From the IMG/VR virus record IMGVR_UViG_3300046507_000895, positions 1 to 41,630 of that record: 41,630 bases of DNA; one strand, written 5' to 3'. Under the pieces are notes generated by a model. It was not told the origin of the DNA. It was given only the letters and a program-made list of their open reading frames with translations, and made no database searches. The position numbers and the translations under genes are program-made. This DNA comes from a virus. Position 1 is the stretch's first letter, and every line of letters begins with the position of its first letter. Positions 32,421-39,776 of this stretch are shown one piece after another.

Positions 32421-32710
32421 GCCGCCTCTCCCTCGACTTGCTGTTTCACGAGATCTCGAATGACGACGCGCATCGCCAACCGCACGCCGGGCGGATCGCT
32501 GTCGTCGGCAATGTGCAGCCCGATCGCCACGTCGTCGGCGAACGCCGACACGCAACGCTTGCACAGCGCGCCTTCGTCGGCCGTCATCCGGCCAAGGCGC
32601 ACCTGTTCGTCGATCCCGCGAGCGTGCTGCCGGCGATGCGTCAGCACCGCCGTTCGCTCATGCACGATCGTTTCGCACCGGATGGCGGCGGGATCGGATA
32701 CGTCAGTCAC
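32417..32710 (-). CDS. Small hypothetical protein with cysteine pair
   Basis: 97 residues from GTG 32710. Cys12, His17 and the pair Cys50-x-x-Cys53 (ALCKRCVSAF) could bind a metal. The C-terminal part is a strand-helix with MRVVIRDLVKQQVEG. It overlaps the upstream small gene by 8 nt. Unknown function, early operon. Confidence 0.6.
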   Translation of the reverse strand: MTDVSDPAAIRCETIVHERTAVLTHRRQHARGIDEQVRLGRMTADEGALCKRCVSAFADDVAIGLHIADDSDPPGVRLAMRVVIRDLVKQQVEGEAA

Positions 32711-32891
32711 CGACGCCCTCCGCACCGGGGAGCGGCTGACCGCAGCGGCCGCAAAAGCGCTTGTCCGGATCAGGACCATAGAGGGCATCGAAAACCGGCT
32801 TGTTGCGAACGCGCCAATCGCGCGCCCAGCGCAGCCCCGCCTCGCGCTCCGCCCCGACTAGCGGGCGCCCCCCCCCAGCCAACATCGCCAT
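32703..32891 (-). CDS. Small zinc-ribbon-like protein with a G9 tract in its coding strand
   Basis: 62 residues from ATG 32891 (MAMLAGGGRPLVGAEREAGLRW...). Near the end, RFCGRCGQPLPG is half a zinc ribbon. The three glycines near the start are coded by nine G in a row (32868-32876), a tract prone to slippage. It overlaps the upstream stop by 1 nt (TGATG). Confidence 0.6.
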   Translation of the reverse strand: MAMLAGGGRPLVGAEREAGLRWARDWRVRNKPVFDALYGPDPDKRFCGRCGQPLPGAEGVGD

Positions 32892-33412
32892 CACAATGCC
32901 CCCTCGATAGTGCGTTCGTTCGTCGCCACGATCGTCACCACGCGGCGTAGTCCCGGCCCAGGCTCGACCACACGGATCAACTGGCGATTGGCGAGGCGGC
33001 GCAGCACGTAGCTGGCGCGGGACGCGTCCCGCAGGCCGCATTCCTTCGCCAGCTCGGCGTTCGTCGCCATCGGGCGCTTGAAATTGATGCGCCGGCGGAT
33101 TGCCCGCAGCACAGCGTCGTCATCCTCGTCGCCGGCGACGATGACGGCCGGCTGCTCGATTGGGCGCGGCAGCCGCTCGACGATCCATTCGGTCTGTCCG
33201 TCCGTCTCGCGGCGCTGCGTCAGCGGCCGCAAGTGCCGGCTTTGGCCGAGCGTGCCCGCCAGCTTGAAGGTTGGGTGACCGCGAGGCGTAACGCGGCCGA
33301 CCGCATAGACGAAACGGGCGCCGGTTTCGGCGCTCCGCATCCAGTCCAGCAATTCCTGCTCCGCCCGCACGACGGTAAGCGCGCCAAGCTCGAACATGGC
33401 GGGCTCACCCAT
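32891..33412 (-). CDS. Hypothetical protein with C-terminal winged-helix-like domain
   Basis: 173 residues from ATG 33412 (MFEL at 33397 is an alternative). The C-terminal 60 residues (MATNAELAKECGLRDASRASYVLRRLANRQLIRVVEPGPGLRRVVTIV) look like a winged helix: two helices, a recognition helix and a beta wing. The middle holds an acidic loop (AGDEDDDAVL). It is likely a DNA-binding protein of the early operon; the target is unknown. Confidence 0.65.
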   Translation of the reverse strand: MGEPAMFELGALTVVRAEQELLDWMRSAETGARFVYAVGRVTPRGHPTFKLAGTLGQSRHLRPLTQRRETDGQTEWIVERLPRPIEQPAVIVAGDEDDDAVLRAIRRRINFKRPMATNAELAKECGLRDASRASYVLRRLANRQLIRVVEPGPGLRRVVTIVATNERTIEGAL

Positions 33413-33632
33413 GGCAGCCGCTCCCGTTGGGTTGGCGGGACGGAGGGCGTTTTGGGCCGGCCTCCGTCCCGCCGGCGAGCACGGGCCGGGTCGCAATCGA
33501 CCCGTGCTCGCCATTCCGGGCGACTTGCGCCGCCAAATGCGGGGTGTGTGCGATCGCCGTCGCCCAGGCGCCGCGTTCGCTGCCGCCTGCGTCCGCATCG
33601 TCGATCGTCAAGGTACCCCCCGCGAAGATCAT
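33405..33632 (-). CDS. Hypothetical small protein spanning two hairpins
   Basis: 75 residues from ATG 33632 (ATGA overlap with upstream). The first 30 residues (MIFAGGTLTIDDADAGGSERGAWATAIAHT) look like ordinary protein. The rest is Gly/Pro/Arg-rich and coded by two large inverted repeats, so coding in the second half is doubtful even though the frame stays open. Confidence 0.45.
   Translation of the reverse strand: MIFAGGTLTIDDADAGGSERGAWATAIAHTPHLAAQVARNGEHGSIATRPVLAGGTEAGPKRPPSRQPNGSGCHG
33434..33512 (-). terminator. Two adjacent perfect hairpins within the early operon
   Basis: Arm pair 1 is 13 bp, GGCGGGACGGAGG (33434-33446) with CCTCCGTCCCGCC (33461-33473). Arm pair 2 is 12 bp, GGCGAGCACGGG (33474-33485) with CCCGTGCTCGCC (33501-33512). 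They touch end to end with loops of 14 and 15 nt. Together they would fold strongly in RNA. They may be an early-operon attenuator; no T run follows. Confidence 0.5.
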
Positions 33633-34195
33633 GCCTGGGCGCCCCCGCGGATTGCGTCGATCGCCGCCGTTGCGGTGTCGCGCAGCGCACACAGCTCGGC
33701 ATCACCGCCGGCGAAGGCGAAGCCGAAACCGGTGATCACGCGCGCGCCGGGCTGGTCAGGAACCGCGAAGTGGCGGAACAGCGGACCGGGCGGGATCGCG
33801 CCAAGCTGGCCGACCACGGGAAACGGTTCCGGTTCAGCCGGAGCAGCCACCACGGCCGGATCGGCCGACGATAGATGCGCCGCGCGCACCAGCTCGCCGG
33901 CATAGGGTTGCAGCCACATTTTGGACTGCACCGCACCGCCGGTGAACGCGCCCAGCAACTCACTGAATTCAAGCCCGGGCGTAATCGCGTCCGCGATCAT
34001 CCGCTGCACAGGCCCCCAGCCTCCAAGCGACGTAACGAGCGCGAAATCGCCCTCTTTGCGCGAGACGTCGTAAAGCCAAGCCGCAAAGGCCACGGCGCCG
34101 ACGCTGACGGGGTTGGTGCTGCCGAATTCGTCGCGCGCGTTCAGGATCTCGATCTGCACGTGCGCCGCCGGCACGATCGTCGTTACAGCGTTCAC
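33629..34195 (-). CDS. Hypothetical early protein
   Basis: 188 residues. The N-terminal part has FAAWLYDVSRKEGDFALVTSLGGWGPVQRMIADAITPGLEF. The C-terminal part is Pro/Gly-rich with a phenylalanine-rich strand (ITGFGFAFAGGDAELCAL). No family recognised. It lies directly after the CII-like regulator gene with ATGA coupling on both sides, so it belongs to the first genes transcribed from the cro promoter. Confidence 0.62.
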   Translation of the reverse strand: MNAVTTIVPAAHVQIEILNARDEFGSTNPVSVGAVAFAAWLYDVSRKEGDFALVTSLGGWGPVQRMIADAITPGLEFSELLGAFTGGAVQSKMWLQPYAGELVRAAHLSSADPAVVAAPAEPEPFPVVGQLGAIPPGPLFRHFAVPDQPGARVITGFGFAFAGGDAELCALRDTATAAIDAIRGGAQA

Positions 34196-34680
34196 TTTGC
34201 CTCCTTCGCCACGATGGCGTTCAATTGGGCGCGCAGCCGCGCGCTGACTGTGTCGTGATCGTCGAGCTGCACGAGGATCTTGCGCGCTTCGGTCCCGTCG
34301 CAGATGCCGTCATCGCGAAGCGCGGCCGCGACTTCCGTCGCGACGTCGCCCAGCTCGGCCATCATTTCGGCAACCGTCTTGAGCAGCGCCTGATCGTCGC
34401 CGGCGACCTCGGGCAGCGGCACGCAAACGAACCCGAGCAGGCGGGCCTGGGCGCGCAGGACATGCGGATGCCCCGGCGCGCCATGACCGATTGCCTGAAT
34501 GATCGTCGCGTCGCGCACCGAAATGCTGTCCGGCTGATGGGGCGAGCAGCACCGCGAGATCTGCGTGTCGGACTTGCCCGTCTCGCGCTGGCAGACGTCG
34601 AGCCCGCCCGCGGCCTTGACCGCGTCTTTCGTAGCCTGGGCGAGCACTTGCTCGTCGCTGGTTAGCGCCCGCTCACGCAT
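34192..34680 (-). CDS. Phage regulatory CII-like protein (CP76 family)
   Basis: 162 residues. LTSDEQVLAQATKDAVKAAGGLDVCQRETGKSDTQISRCCSPHQPDSISVRDATIIQAIG matches the CP76/CII-like regulator pattern: a helical start, a GKS-T-IS recognition helix, then a PH-V-RA-ARLLG segment, with a long helical C-terminal part (TVAEMMAELGDVATEVAAALRDDG...). It is the second gene of the early leftward operon, the position of CII. It probably influences the lysis-lysogeny choice. Confidence 0.75.
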   Translation of the reverse strand: MRERALTSDEQVLAQATKDAVKAAGGLDVCQRETGKSDTQISRCCSPHQPDSISVRDATIIQAIGHGAPGHPHVLRAQARLLGFVCVPLPEVAGDDQALLKTVAEMMAELGDVATEVAAALRDDGICDGTEARKILVQLDDHDTVSARLRAQLNAIVAKEAK

Positions 34681-34975
34681 TGGCCGACACCCGGGGGGAA
34701 TTTTCCGTGCCGTTTCCCGCTGACAGGGCCTTCGCCCCTATCGTATCGGCTGCGTCATGATCAGCGGAGCAGCCATCGCCAGTTTCCAAAAGTCCAGTCG
34801 ACCAGTCGATTGCGATGCCCTCTTGCTGGGCAATGCGTTGAAGATGGTCGAGGCGTGCAGCGCTCAATCCGATCGACTTCCAGCTTTCCACGGTTGTCCG
34901 CGGGGATTTGGAGAGCTCCGACACCCTGGCGGCGCCGCCGAGCGAGCTGATCACGTTGGTTGCGAATACGTCCAT
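34673..34975 (-). CDS. Cro-like repressor
   Basis: 100 residues. The N-terminal half is a helix-turn-helix (about 8-50, VISSLGGAARVSELSKSPRTTVESWKSIGLSAARLDHLQRIA) of the Cro type. The C-terminal half is Asp/Ser-rich and probably flexible. It is divergent from the S24 repressor gene across three operator sites, the classic Cro position. It overlaps the CII-like gene by 8 nt. No good ribosome site precedes the start; the leader is very short. Confidence 0.72.
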   Translation of the reverse strand: MDVFATNVISSLGGAARVSELSKSPRTTVESWKSIGLSAARLDHLQRIAQQEGIAIDWSTGLLETGDGCSADHDAADTIGAKALSAGNGTENSPRVSANA

Positions 34976-34985
34976 GAGCGGCGTG

Positions 34986-35049
34986 TTACGATAATCGAAA
35001 CTCCCAATCCAGCAAAAAGTTACGATGATCGTAATTGCGATAATCGTAT
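34986..35049. promoter_or_regulatory. Three repressor operators between cro and cI
   Basis: Site 1 TTACGATAATCGAAA (34986-35000), site 2 TTACGATGATCGTAA (35020-35034, perfect dyad around a central G), site 3 TTGCGATAATCGTAT (35035-35049). Consensus TTACGATNATCGTAA. Sites 2 and 3 are adjacent; centres of 1 and 2 are 34 bp apart. Site 1 is 10 nt upstream of the Cro-like start. Site 3 ends 20 nt before the cI start used here and overlaps the alternative ATG at 35048. Confidence 0.8.
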
Positions 35050-35068
35050 GGCGGTTGTTGAAGGAGTT

Positions 35069-35638
35069 ATGGACCTCGACGACATCCGCGAACGCATGAA
35101 AGCCTTGGGTTACAAGCAGGTCGATCTGGTCGCGCTGCTCGACTCCACGCCGGGCAAGGTGTCGTTGTCGCTCAGTGGCCAGCGTCGCTTCACGGTCGCC
35201 GAGATGGATCTGATACGGTCATGGCTTGGCGATAATTCGTCGCTCAATGGCGGGCCGGTGCGGTCTATTCCGATTATCGGTCAGGTTGCCGCTGGCGCTT
35301 GGCAAGAGGCTGTTCAAAACGCCTCGCATACCATCCCGGCTCCCGCCGACACGGTCCCGAAACGAGCGTTTGGACTGCGCGTTCAGGGCGACTCGATGGA
35401 CCTCGTTGTGCCGGACGGAGGCACGGTGATTGTTGATCCTGACGACAAGGCCCTGTTTCCGAAGAGCTATTACGTCATCCTCAACGCAGGAGGCGAAGCG
35501 ACGTTCAAACAGTTCCTCGCTGACCCTGCGCGCCTTGCTCCTTGCTCAAGCAATCCCGCGTACAAGGATATCATGATGGGGAGCGGAGAGGCATTCACTG
35601 TCGTCGGACGCGTGATCTGGCAAGCGTCGCCGCTTTAA
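35069..35638 (+). CDS. S24/LexA-type prophage repressor (CI-like)
   Basis: 189 residues. The N-terminal helix-turn-helix is IRERMKALGYKQVDLVALLDSTPGKVSLSLSG. The C-terminal S24 peptidase domain has the cleavage Ala75-Gly76 in QVAAGAW, the nucleophile Ser109 in VQGDSMD and the general base Lys147 in ATFKQFL. All parts for RecA-stimulated self-cleavage are present, so DNA damage should relieve repression. The start at 35069 has AAGGAG only 2 nt away; ATG 35048 would add 7 residues. Operators lie on both sides of the gene. Confidence 0.88.
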   Translation: MDLDDIRERMKALGYKQVDLVALLDSTPGKVSLSLSGQRRFTVAEMDLIRSWLGDNSSLNGGPVRSIPIIGQVAAGAWQEAVQNASHTIPAPADTVPKRAFGLRVQGDSMDLVVPDGGTVIVDPDDKALFPKSYYVILNAGGEATFKQFLADPARLAPCSSNPAYKDIMMGSGEAFTVVGRVIWQASPL

Positions 35639-35947
35639 TCACGGCATCATTTCCTGGGTGACCGGCTCGTCATACTGCTCGATCCCGCCCGGGACAGTAA
35701 CGAAGAACCGGCGATAAAGCGGGTCGATCGAGCCAAGGTCGCGCGCGATCAGGTCGCGGATCACGTCATCACCTTTGTCTCGCCATGGCCCGACGGGCCG
35801 CCCGAAGCATGTCGCCCTATACCACTTCCGATATCGATCCACCTTGCGACTCGCCTCCCGCTTCCTACTGAAATCGTGGAACATAACTAGAACGGCCTGC
35901 AAGCCAGTTTCTTGGTAAATTACGATCTTCGTAAATTCCTGTTGCAC
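35639..35947 (-). CDS. Hypothetical protein convergent with cI
   Basis: 102 residues from GTG 35947 (an ATG at 35884 would shorten it by 21). It is rich in Arg/Lys and Asp (FSRKREASRKVDRYRKWYRATCFGRPVGPWRDKGDDVIRDLIARDLG) and ends with EMMP. Its stop touches that of cI (adjacent, tail to tail). One operator lies inside its first codons and one just upstream, so it should be off in the lysogen. Unknown function. Confidence 0.6.
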   Translation of the reverse strand: MQQEFTKIVIYQETGLQAVLVMFHDFSRKREASRKVDRYRKWYRATCFGRPVGPWRDKGDDVIRDLIARDLGSIDPLYRRFFVTVPGGIEQYDEPVTQEMMP

Positions 35948-35966
35948 AATCTTTCGATTATCGTAA
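35920..35966. promoter_or_regulatory. Two further repressor operators before the rightward operon
   Basis: TTACGATCTTCGTAA (35920-35934) and TTTCGATTATCGTAA (35952-35966), each one mismatch from TTACGATNATCGTAA, with centres 32 bp apart. A -35-like TTGCAC (35942-35947) lies between them; no clear -10 is seen. They are placed to repress the rightward operon that begins at 35998 and the leftward gene at 35639-35947. Confidence 0.75.
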
Positions 35967-35997
35967 TTACGGCCGCCTTCGCATTAGGAGGCCGTCG

Positions 35998-36231
35998 ATG
36001 CCAGACAACGAGTTTCTCAACGTCCCGCCGGGGGTGATGCGCCAGCTTCACCAGCTCTCGGGCCACGTCTCACCCGTCCCGCGCTCGATCCCCCGGCGCC
36101 GCGCGCCTTGGGCGGTCGAACCTGAACCGCAATCGCGCCTGCTCAATTGGACGATCATCGGCACGAGCATTGCGCTCGTCGCCATCGCGATCTGGCAGAT
36201 CAGCGCCGCTGCGTGGGGAGGCCGGCTGTGA
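35998..36231 (+). CDS. Small single-pass membrane protein
   Basis: 77 residues, AGGAGG ribosome site 7 nt upstream. A polar, proline-rich N-terminal half is followed by one membrane helix near the end (LLNWTIIGTSIALVAIAIWQISAAAW). It is the first gene of the rightward operon. It is under the two operators just upstream. Function unknown; early membrane proteins of phages often act on the host envelope or on rival phages. Confidence 0.65.
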   Translation: MPDNEFLNVPPGVMRQLHQLSGHVSPVPRSIPRRRAPWAVEPEPQSRLLNWTIIGTSIALVAIAIWQISAAAWGGRL

Positions 36232-36626
36232 GGCTCTATGTCACCCCCGGTGGCCAGTGGGCGGGCACGCAGGCCGAGGCTCGCAACGCTTGCCAGGACG
36301 AAGGCCAGCCCGGCGCAGCTTGGAAAGAGATCGACGTGCCGACCGATAAGGCCGGCTTGCTCGAATGGCTGAACCAGAACGCGGGGCCGGCGGCAGTCGA
36401 GGCCCGGCGCGCGGAAAGCGAACTGGACAAGATCCGGGAGCGCGGCGCGGTAGCCGCCTCGCATCCGCCGGCGAAAGATTGGATCGGCGAGCGGCACAAA
36501 CACGACGTCGACGTCGAGCAGGCGATCCACGCCGCCGATCTGCCGCGCGCGATCCGGCTTTGCGAGGCCGCGATGAACCGCGTGCGCGAGCATGCCGCCG
36601 CCCTCGATACCGAGGGGAAGCGCTGA
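36228..36626 (+). CDS. Hypothetical protein, rightward operon
   Basis: 132 residues from GTG 36228 (GTGA overlap). It begins VRLYVTPGGQWAGTQAEARNACQDEGQ, then a short alpha/beta region (WKEIDVPTDKAGLLEWLNQN), then long charged helices. The opening fits a small domain seen in phage early proteins that starts with a strand-turn-'GTQAEA' helix. No function assigned. Confidence 0.65.
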   Translation: MRLYVTPGGQWAGTQAEARNACQDEGQPGAAWKEIDVPTDKAGLLEWLNQNAGPAAVEARRAESELDKIRERGAVAASHPPAKDWIGERHKHDVDVEQAIHAADLPRAIRLCEAAMNRVREHAAALDTEGKR

Positions 36627-37057
36627 TGGCCGCGTTCGTTAAATTCTCGGGGCCGGACGGTCAGGAGATATGGATCAGGCCGCGCGAGATCGTGGCGATC
36701 GAAGCGCTGGGCGATGACAATACGCCCAGTTGCGCCATCCGAACGCGTGGAGGGGGCGTATACGCCGTCGCGGGCTCGACCAGTGACGCTGGCAACCTGA
36801 TCTTTCAGGCAGCGCCGACTTTGATGCCCCGGCCCGACTATTCCAGTTTGCCGAGCGGCGCGTTCACGACCAGCGAAGCCGTGGCGATGTTCAAGGCGCA
36901 GGGCGTGGATTGGTCTGAGCGCAGGGTCGCAAATAGCCTTCGCGATAACGGTTATACCCAAATCATCCGGCGACATTTGTGGTCGCACTCCAGCGAGAGG
37001 GTGTGGGTCAAGGCCGCAAGTGGCATGGTCGTCGAGAAACGGGAGCGTAAGGCATGA
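36626..37057 (+). CDS. Hypothetical protein, rightward operon
   Basis: 143 residues from ATG 36626 (TGATG). The first half is beta-rich (FVKFSGPDGQEIWIRPREIVAIEALGDD...CAIRTRGGGVYAVAG). The second half has FTTSEAVAMFKAQGVDWSERRVANSLRDNGYTQIIRRHLWS, which resembles a DNA-binding winged helix. It could be a small two-domain regulator. Not recognised. Confidence 0.62.
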   Translation: MAAFVKFSGPDGQEIWIRPREIVAIEALGDDNTPSCAIRTRGGGVYAVAGSTSDAGNLIFQAAPTLMPRPDYSSLPSGAFTTSEAVAMFKAQGVDWSERRVANSLRDNGYTQIIRRHLWSHSSERVWVKAASGMVVEKRERKA

Positions 37058-37482
37058 TCGCCGCCACGCTTCTTCCGGCGACCGGCGCCGTGCGAGTGAC
37101 GATGGGTCGGCAGTCGATCGAGATCGCCGCCGGCGGTAGCCGCTCGCTGATCTCGACCCTCCGCACTTGGCCCGCCGGGCTCAAGACGCTGCGCTTAGCC
37201 GGAGTCACCGGGTCGATCTTGATCAGGGAATGGCAGGCCGAAGCGGTCGCCAACGCGATTGCGACTGCGATCGAAGATCCGCAGCCGGCCCCGCCCGGCC
37301 GTTTGCTTGCCGAGCCGGCCCGCCTGGGCGAGCGCATGAGCGTCCGCGATCAGAACGCGCGGCTTGCCCAGCTTGAGGCCGTACCGCGCACGCATCTGAC
37401 GCTTGCGGAGCGCCGGGAGCTCGATTTGCTTGACCGCCGCCGCGATCAGCGCCGCCGCTATCTCCAGGACATTGCGGCATGA
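37054..37482 (+). CDS. Hypothetical protein, rightward operon
   Basis: 142 residues. Beta-rich start (MIAATLLPATGAVRVTMGRQSIEIAAGGSRSLISTLRTWPAGLKTLRLAG), then a strongly basic, helical C-terminal half (LTLAERRELDLLDRRRDQRRRYLQ) that could bind nucleic acid. ATGA coupling on both sides. Not recognised. Confidence 0.6.
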   Translation: MIAATLLPATGAVRVTMGRQSIEIAAGGSRSLISTLRTWPAGLKTLRLAGVTGSILIREWQAEAVANAIATAIEDPQPAPPGRLLAEPARLGERMSVRDQNARLAQLEAVPRTHLTLAERRELDLLDRRRDQRRRYLQDIAA

Positions 37483-37811
37483 GCGGCGAAGGATTGATCG
37501 CCGCCGATCGCGGCCAAGGGCTCGACGCAGCCAACGACACAGACGCTTGGTTTCGCGATATCGCGATCGCGGCCGCGCAGGGCGCGTCGGCCGGATCGGC
37601 CGAGCTGCTACGCTACGCCCGCGAGGGCGCATACAGTGGCAACTTCGCGCTCGAACCCGACACGATCGAGGGACTGGCCGACAGCCTGAAACTCGCGCTC
37701 GAAATTGAGATCGATACCGCGCGCCGCGAGCGACCGCGCGATACCGAAGGGCTGGACCTGCTCAACCAGCTTTTGGGCGCGTGCACACGCTTCGTGGAGA
37801 GCTGGGCATGA
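37479..37811 (+). CDS. Hypothetical protein, rightward operon
   Basis: 110 residues, helical (LLRYAREGAYSGNFALEPDTIEGLADSLKLALEIEIDTARRER), acidic, no motif recognised. ATGA coupling with both neighbours. Confidence 0.6.
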   Translation: MSGEGLIAADRGQGLDAANDTDAWFRDIAIAAAQGASAGSAELLRYAREGAYSGNFALEPDTIEGLADSLKLALEIEIDTARRERPRDTEGLDLLNQLLGACTRFVESWA

Positions 37812-38050
37812 GCCGCCGCTCTAGCCCGTCGTTCGCCGTTGGTGGCGTGTCCTGGCTCGGTCCAAACGGGCGGTCGACCTACGTGGTTCTGCCGCCCGAG
37901 GGCCGCTGGCGCTGCTTCATCTGCAACGAAGTGTTCACGGACATTCCGAGTGCCTTTCGACACTTCGGCGTCGACCCCAAGAAGCCGCCGCGCTGCCAGG
38001 AGCCGGACGGCGAACTGAGCAAGCCTCAAATCCCAGGAGCAGAGCTGTGA
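37808..38050 (+). CDS. Small protein with zinc-finger-like CFICNEVF...H...C motif
   Basis: 80 residues from ATG 37808. WRCFICNEVFTDIPSAFRHFGVDPKKPPRCQ has two Cys, a His and a further Cys with C2H2-like spacing, preceded by a short strand region (VSWLGPNGRSTYVVLPPEG). It probably binds zinc and perhaps nucleic acid. Coupled to both neighbours. Confidence 0.62.
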   Translation: MSRRSSPSFAVGGVSWLGPNGRSTYVVLPPEGRWRCFICNEVFTDIPSAFRHFGVDPKKPPRCQEPDGELSKPQIPGAEL

Positions 38051-38301
38051 AGAACAAGATCACCGATCTGAACAATCACCTTTTCGCCCAGCTCGAACGC
38101 CTTTCCGACGAAGATCTGACGCCCGAGCAGATCGAGATCGAGGCCAAGCGCGCCGACGCGATCGTCGCCGTGTCAGATCAGATTTGCCGGGGCGCCGAAA
38201 TGCAGCTCAAGGCAGTGAAGATCCTCGCCGACCACGGCGACCGCTTCAAGCCGCAGCTCGCGATGCTCGGGTCGAGTGCGCCCAGCGAGCCCGGCAAGTG
38301 A
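38047..38301 (+). CDS. Small conserved-type phage protein
   Basis: 84 residues from GTG 38047. It begins MKNKITDLNNHLFAQLERLSDEDLTPEQIEIEAKRADAIVAVSDQI, a pattern I have seen in many proteobacterial phage early regions directly before an HNH nuclease. It is helical. Function unknown. GTGA overlaps at both ends. Confidence 0.68.
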   Translation: MKNKITDLNNHLFAQLERLSDEDLTPEQIEIEAKRADAIVAVSDQICRGAEMQLKAVKILADHGDRFKPQLAMLGSSAPSEPGK

Positions 38302-38945
38302 AGGGGCGCTCCATTCCGTATTCCGATGCCGAAAAGGCATGGGTCGAGGCGAACTGCACCTTGCCTATTGGCGACCTGCATCGCGAGTATTGCGCGCGCT
38401 TTGCCCGTGCCGATGTCTCGGCGAGCAACCTGAATGCGCTGCGGAAGCGCAACGGGTGGTCGACCGGCCGCACCGGTCAATTCACGGCGGGCCAGCCCGC
38501 GCACAACAAGGGCAAAAAGATGCCCTTCAACGCGAACAGCGCCGCCACCCGGTTCAAGAAGGGTGAGCGCCGCGGCGTTGCGGTCAAGCTCTACAAGCCG
38601 ATCGGAACCGAACGCCTCAGCAAAGAAGGTTATGTCGAGCGCAAGATCCACGATGGTCTCCCGCTCCAATCGCGCTGGCGCGCGGTTCACCTGATCAGAT
38701 GGGAAGAAATCCACGGGCCGGTGCCGGCTGGCCACGTGCTCAAGAACCTCGACGGTGACCGCACCAATACTGATCCGGCCAATTGGGCAGTCATCCCGCG
38801 GAGCTTGCTGCCGCGCCTCGCCGGCGGGCCCCATCGGGACAAAGTCGCTTACGACGCCGCGCCCTCCGAATTGAAGCCGACGCTGATGGCGCTCGCCAAG
38901 CTCGAACATCGGGCCCGCACATCGCGAAAGGGAAAATCCTCATGA
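38298..38945 (+). CDS. HNH endonuclease (free-standing, phage type)
   Basis: 215 residues from GTG 38298. The N-terminal helical DNA-binding segment (YSDAEKAWVEANCTLPIGDLHREYCARFARADVSASNLNALRKRNGW) is followed by HNKGKKMPFN, then the HNH_3-type core YVERKIHDGLPLQSRWRAVHLIRWEEIHGPVPAGHVLKNLDGDRTNTDPANW. The usual first histidine of the core is at VHLIRW, with GHVLKNLDGDR and NTDPANW after it. Such genes are often mobile homing-type elements. It is coupled on both sides, so it is integrated into the operon. Confidence 0.78.
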   Translation: MKGRSIPYSDAEKAWVEANCTLPIGDLHREYCARFARADVSASNLNALRKRNGWSTGRTGQFTAGQPAHNKGKKMPFNANSAATRFKKGERRGVAVKLYKPIGTERLSKEGYVERKIHDGLPLQSRWRAVHLIRWEEIHGPVPAGHVLKNLDGDRTNTDPANWAVIPRSLLPRLAGGPHRDKVAYDAAPSELKPTLMALAKLEHRARTSRKGKSS

Positions 38946-39292
38946 CGGACTATGCCACGATCGCCAGCACTCAACAGCGCGCCGGCGAAAGCGAGATCGC
39001 CTGGGCAAACCGGACTTACCGGCCGACTATGCCCGGGCTCCACGTTTGCGGCGGCGATCACGACGCGAACCGCGTTTTCACTGTTCTCGATATCCCAGCA
39101 CGTGACGATGCCGAGGCGCGCGCCATGTGGGAAGCAGCTCGCGCCGAATGTGCGGTGGAGAAGGACGCAAGCGATCTCGTCGTCGATTTGAACATCGACG
39201 AAGGCCACGTCGACGACTTCTATACGTCGAGGCAGATGCTGCCCCGTATCGAGGCGGCCGCTCTAACAGTTCGTCAATCGAGGCGCGGATAG
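38942..39292 (+). CDS. Hypothetical protein, rightward operon
   Basis: 116 residues from ATG 38942. MTDYATIASTQQRAGESEIAWANRTYRPTMPGLHVCGGDHDANRVFTVLDIPARDDAEARAMWEAAR is mixed alpha/beta; the end is acidic (VVDLNIDEGHVDDFYTSRQM). No motif recognised. ATGA overlap with the HNH gene. Confidence 0.6.
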   Translation: MTDYATIASTQQRAGESEIAWANRTYRPTMPGLHVCGGDHDANRVFTVLDIPARDDAEARAMWEAARAECAVEKDASDLVVDLNIDEGHVDDFYTSRQMLPRIEAAALTVRQSRRG

Positions 39293-39296
39293 GCCG

Positions 39297-39776
39297 ATGC
39301 GCACGTTCGTCAGCGACGAGCGCCCCTATCCGCGTCGCCGCGACGATTGGGAGGGATGCGAACGGAAAGCCGGCGAGCTGCTCGCCGAGCGCGCCCGCCG
39401 CTATCCGGATCTCGTCGCCCAGCAAAAGCTCGAAGCCGACGCGGCCGAGCGCGGCCTGCGCGTCATGGGCGCGATCGTGAAGCTGTGGGGTCGCATCGTC
39501 GATCGCCAGGATCTGCCGGCGATCGTCGATTGCGAAACCGAGCTGGGCGCGAGCTTTGCGGAAATGCAGGCCGAGATTGCCGGCACTCGTGCGCGCTTGG
39601 GCAACATCGCCCGCCAGTATCCCGGTGACAGCGAAAAGCGCGCCGACGCCGAATATGGCCATGCGCTGTGGTGGCACCTTCAACCGGTCGCTCCCGGCGC
39701 ACTGCCGCATATCTGGATCGCCTACGGCTACGCCCAGCATGAGCGCGCCAAGGTCCGGCAGGGGCGCGCGGCATGA
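39297..39776 (+). CDS. Hypothetical helical protein, rightward operon
   Basis: 159 residues, almost wholly helical and charged (ERKAGELLAERARRYPDLVAQQKLEADAAERGLRVMGAIVKLWGRIVD). A conserved-looking tail, EYGHALWWHLQPVAPGALPHIWIAYGYAQHERAKVRQ, follows. There is a 4-nt gap to the previous gene and an ATGA overlap with the next. Not recognised. Confidence 0.6.
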   Translation: MRTFVSDERPYPRRRDDWEGCERKAGELLAERARRYPDLVAQQKLEADAAERGLRVMGAIVKLWGRIVDRQDLPAIVDCETELGASFAEMQAEIAGTRARLGNIARQYPGDSEKRADAEYGHALWWHLQPVAPGALPHIWIAYGYAQHERAKVRQGRAA

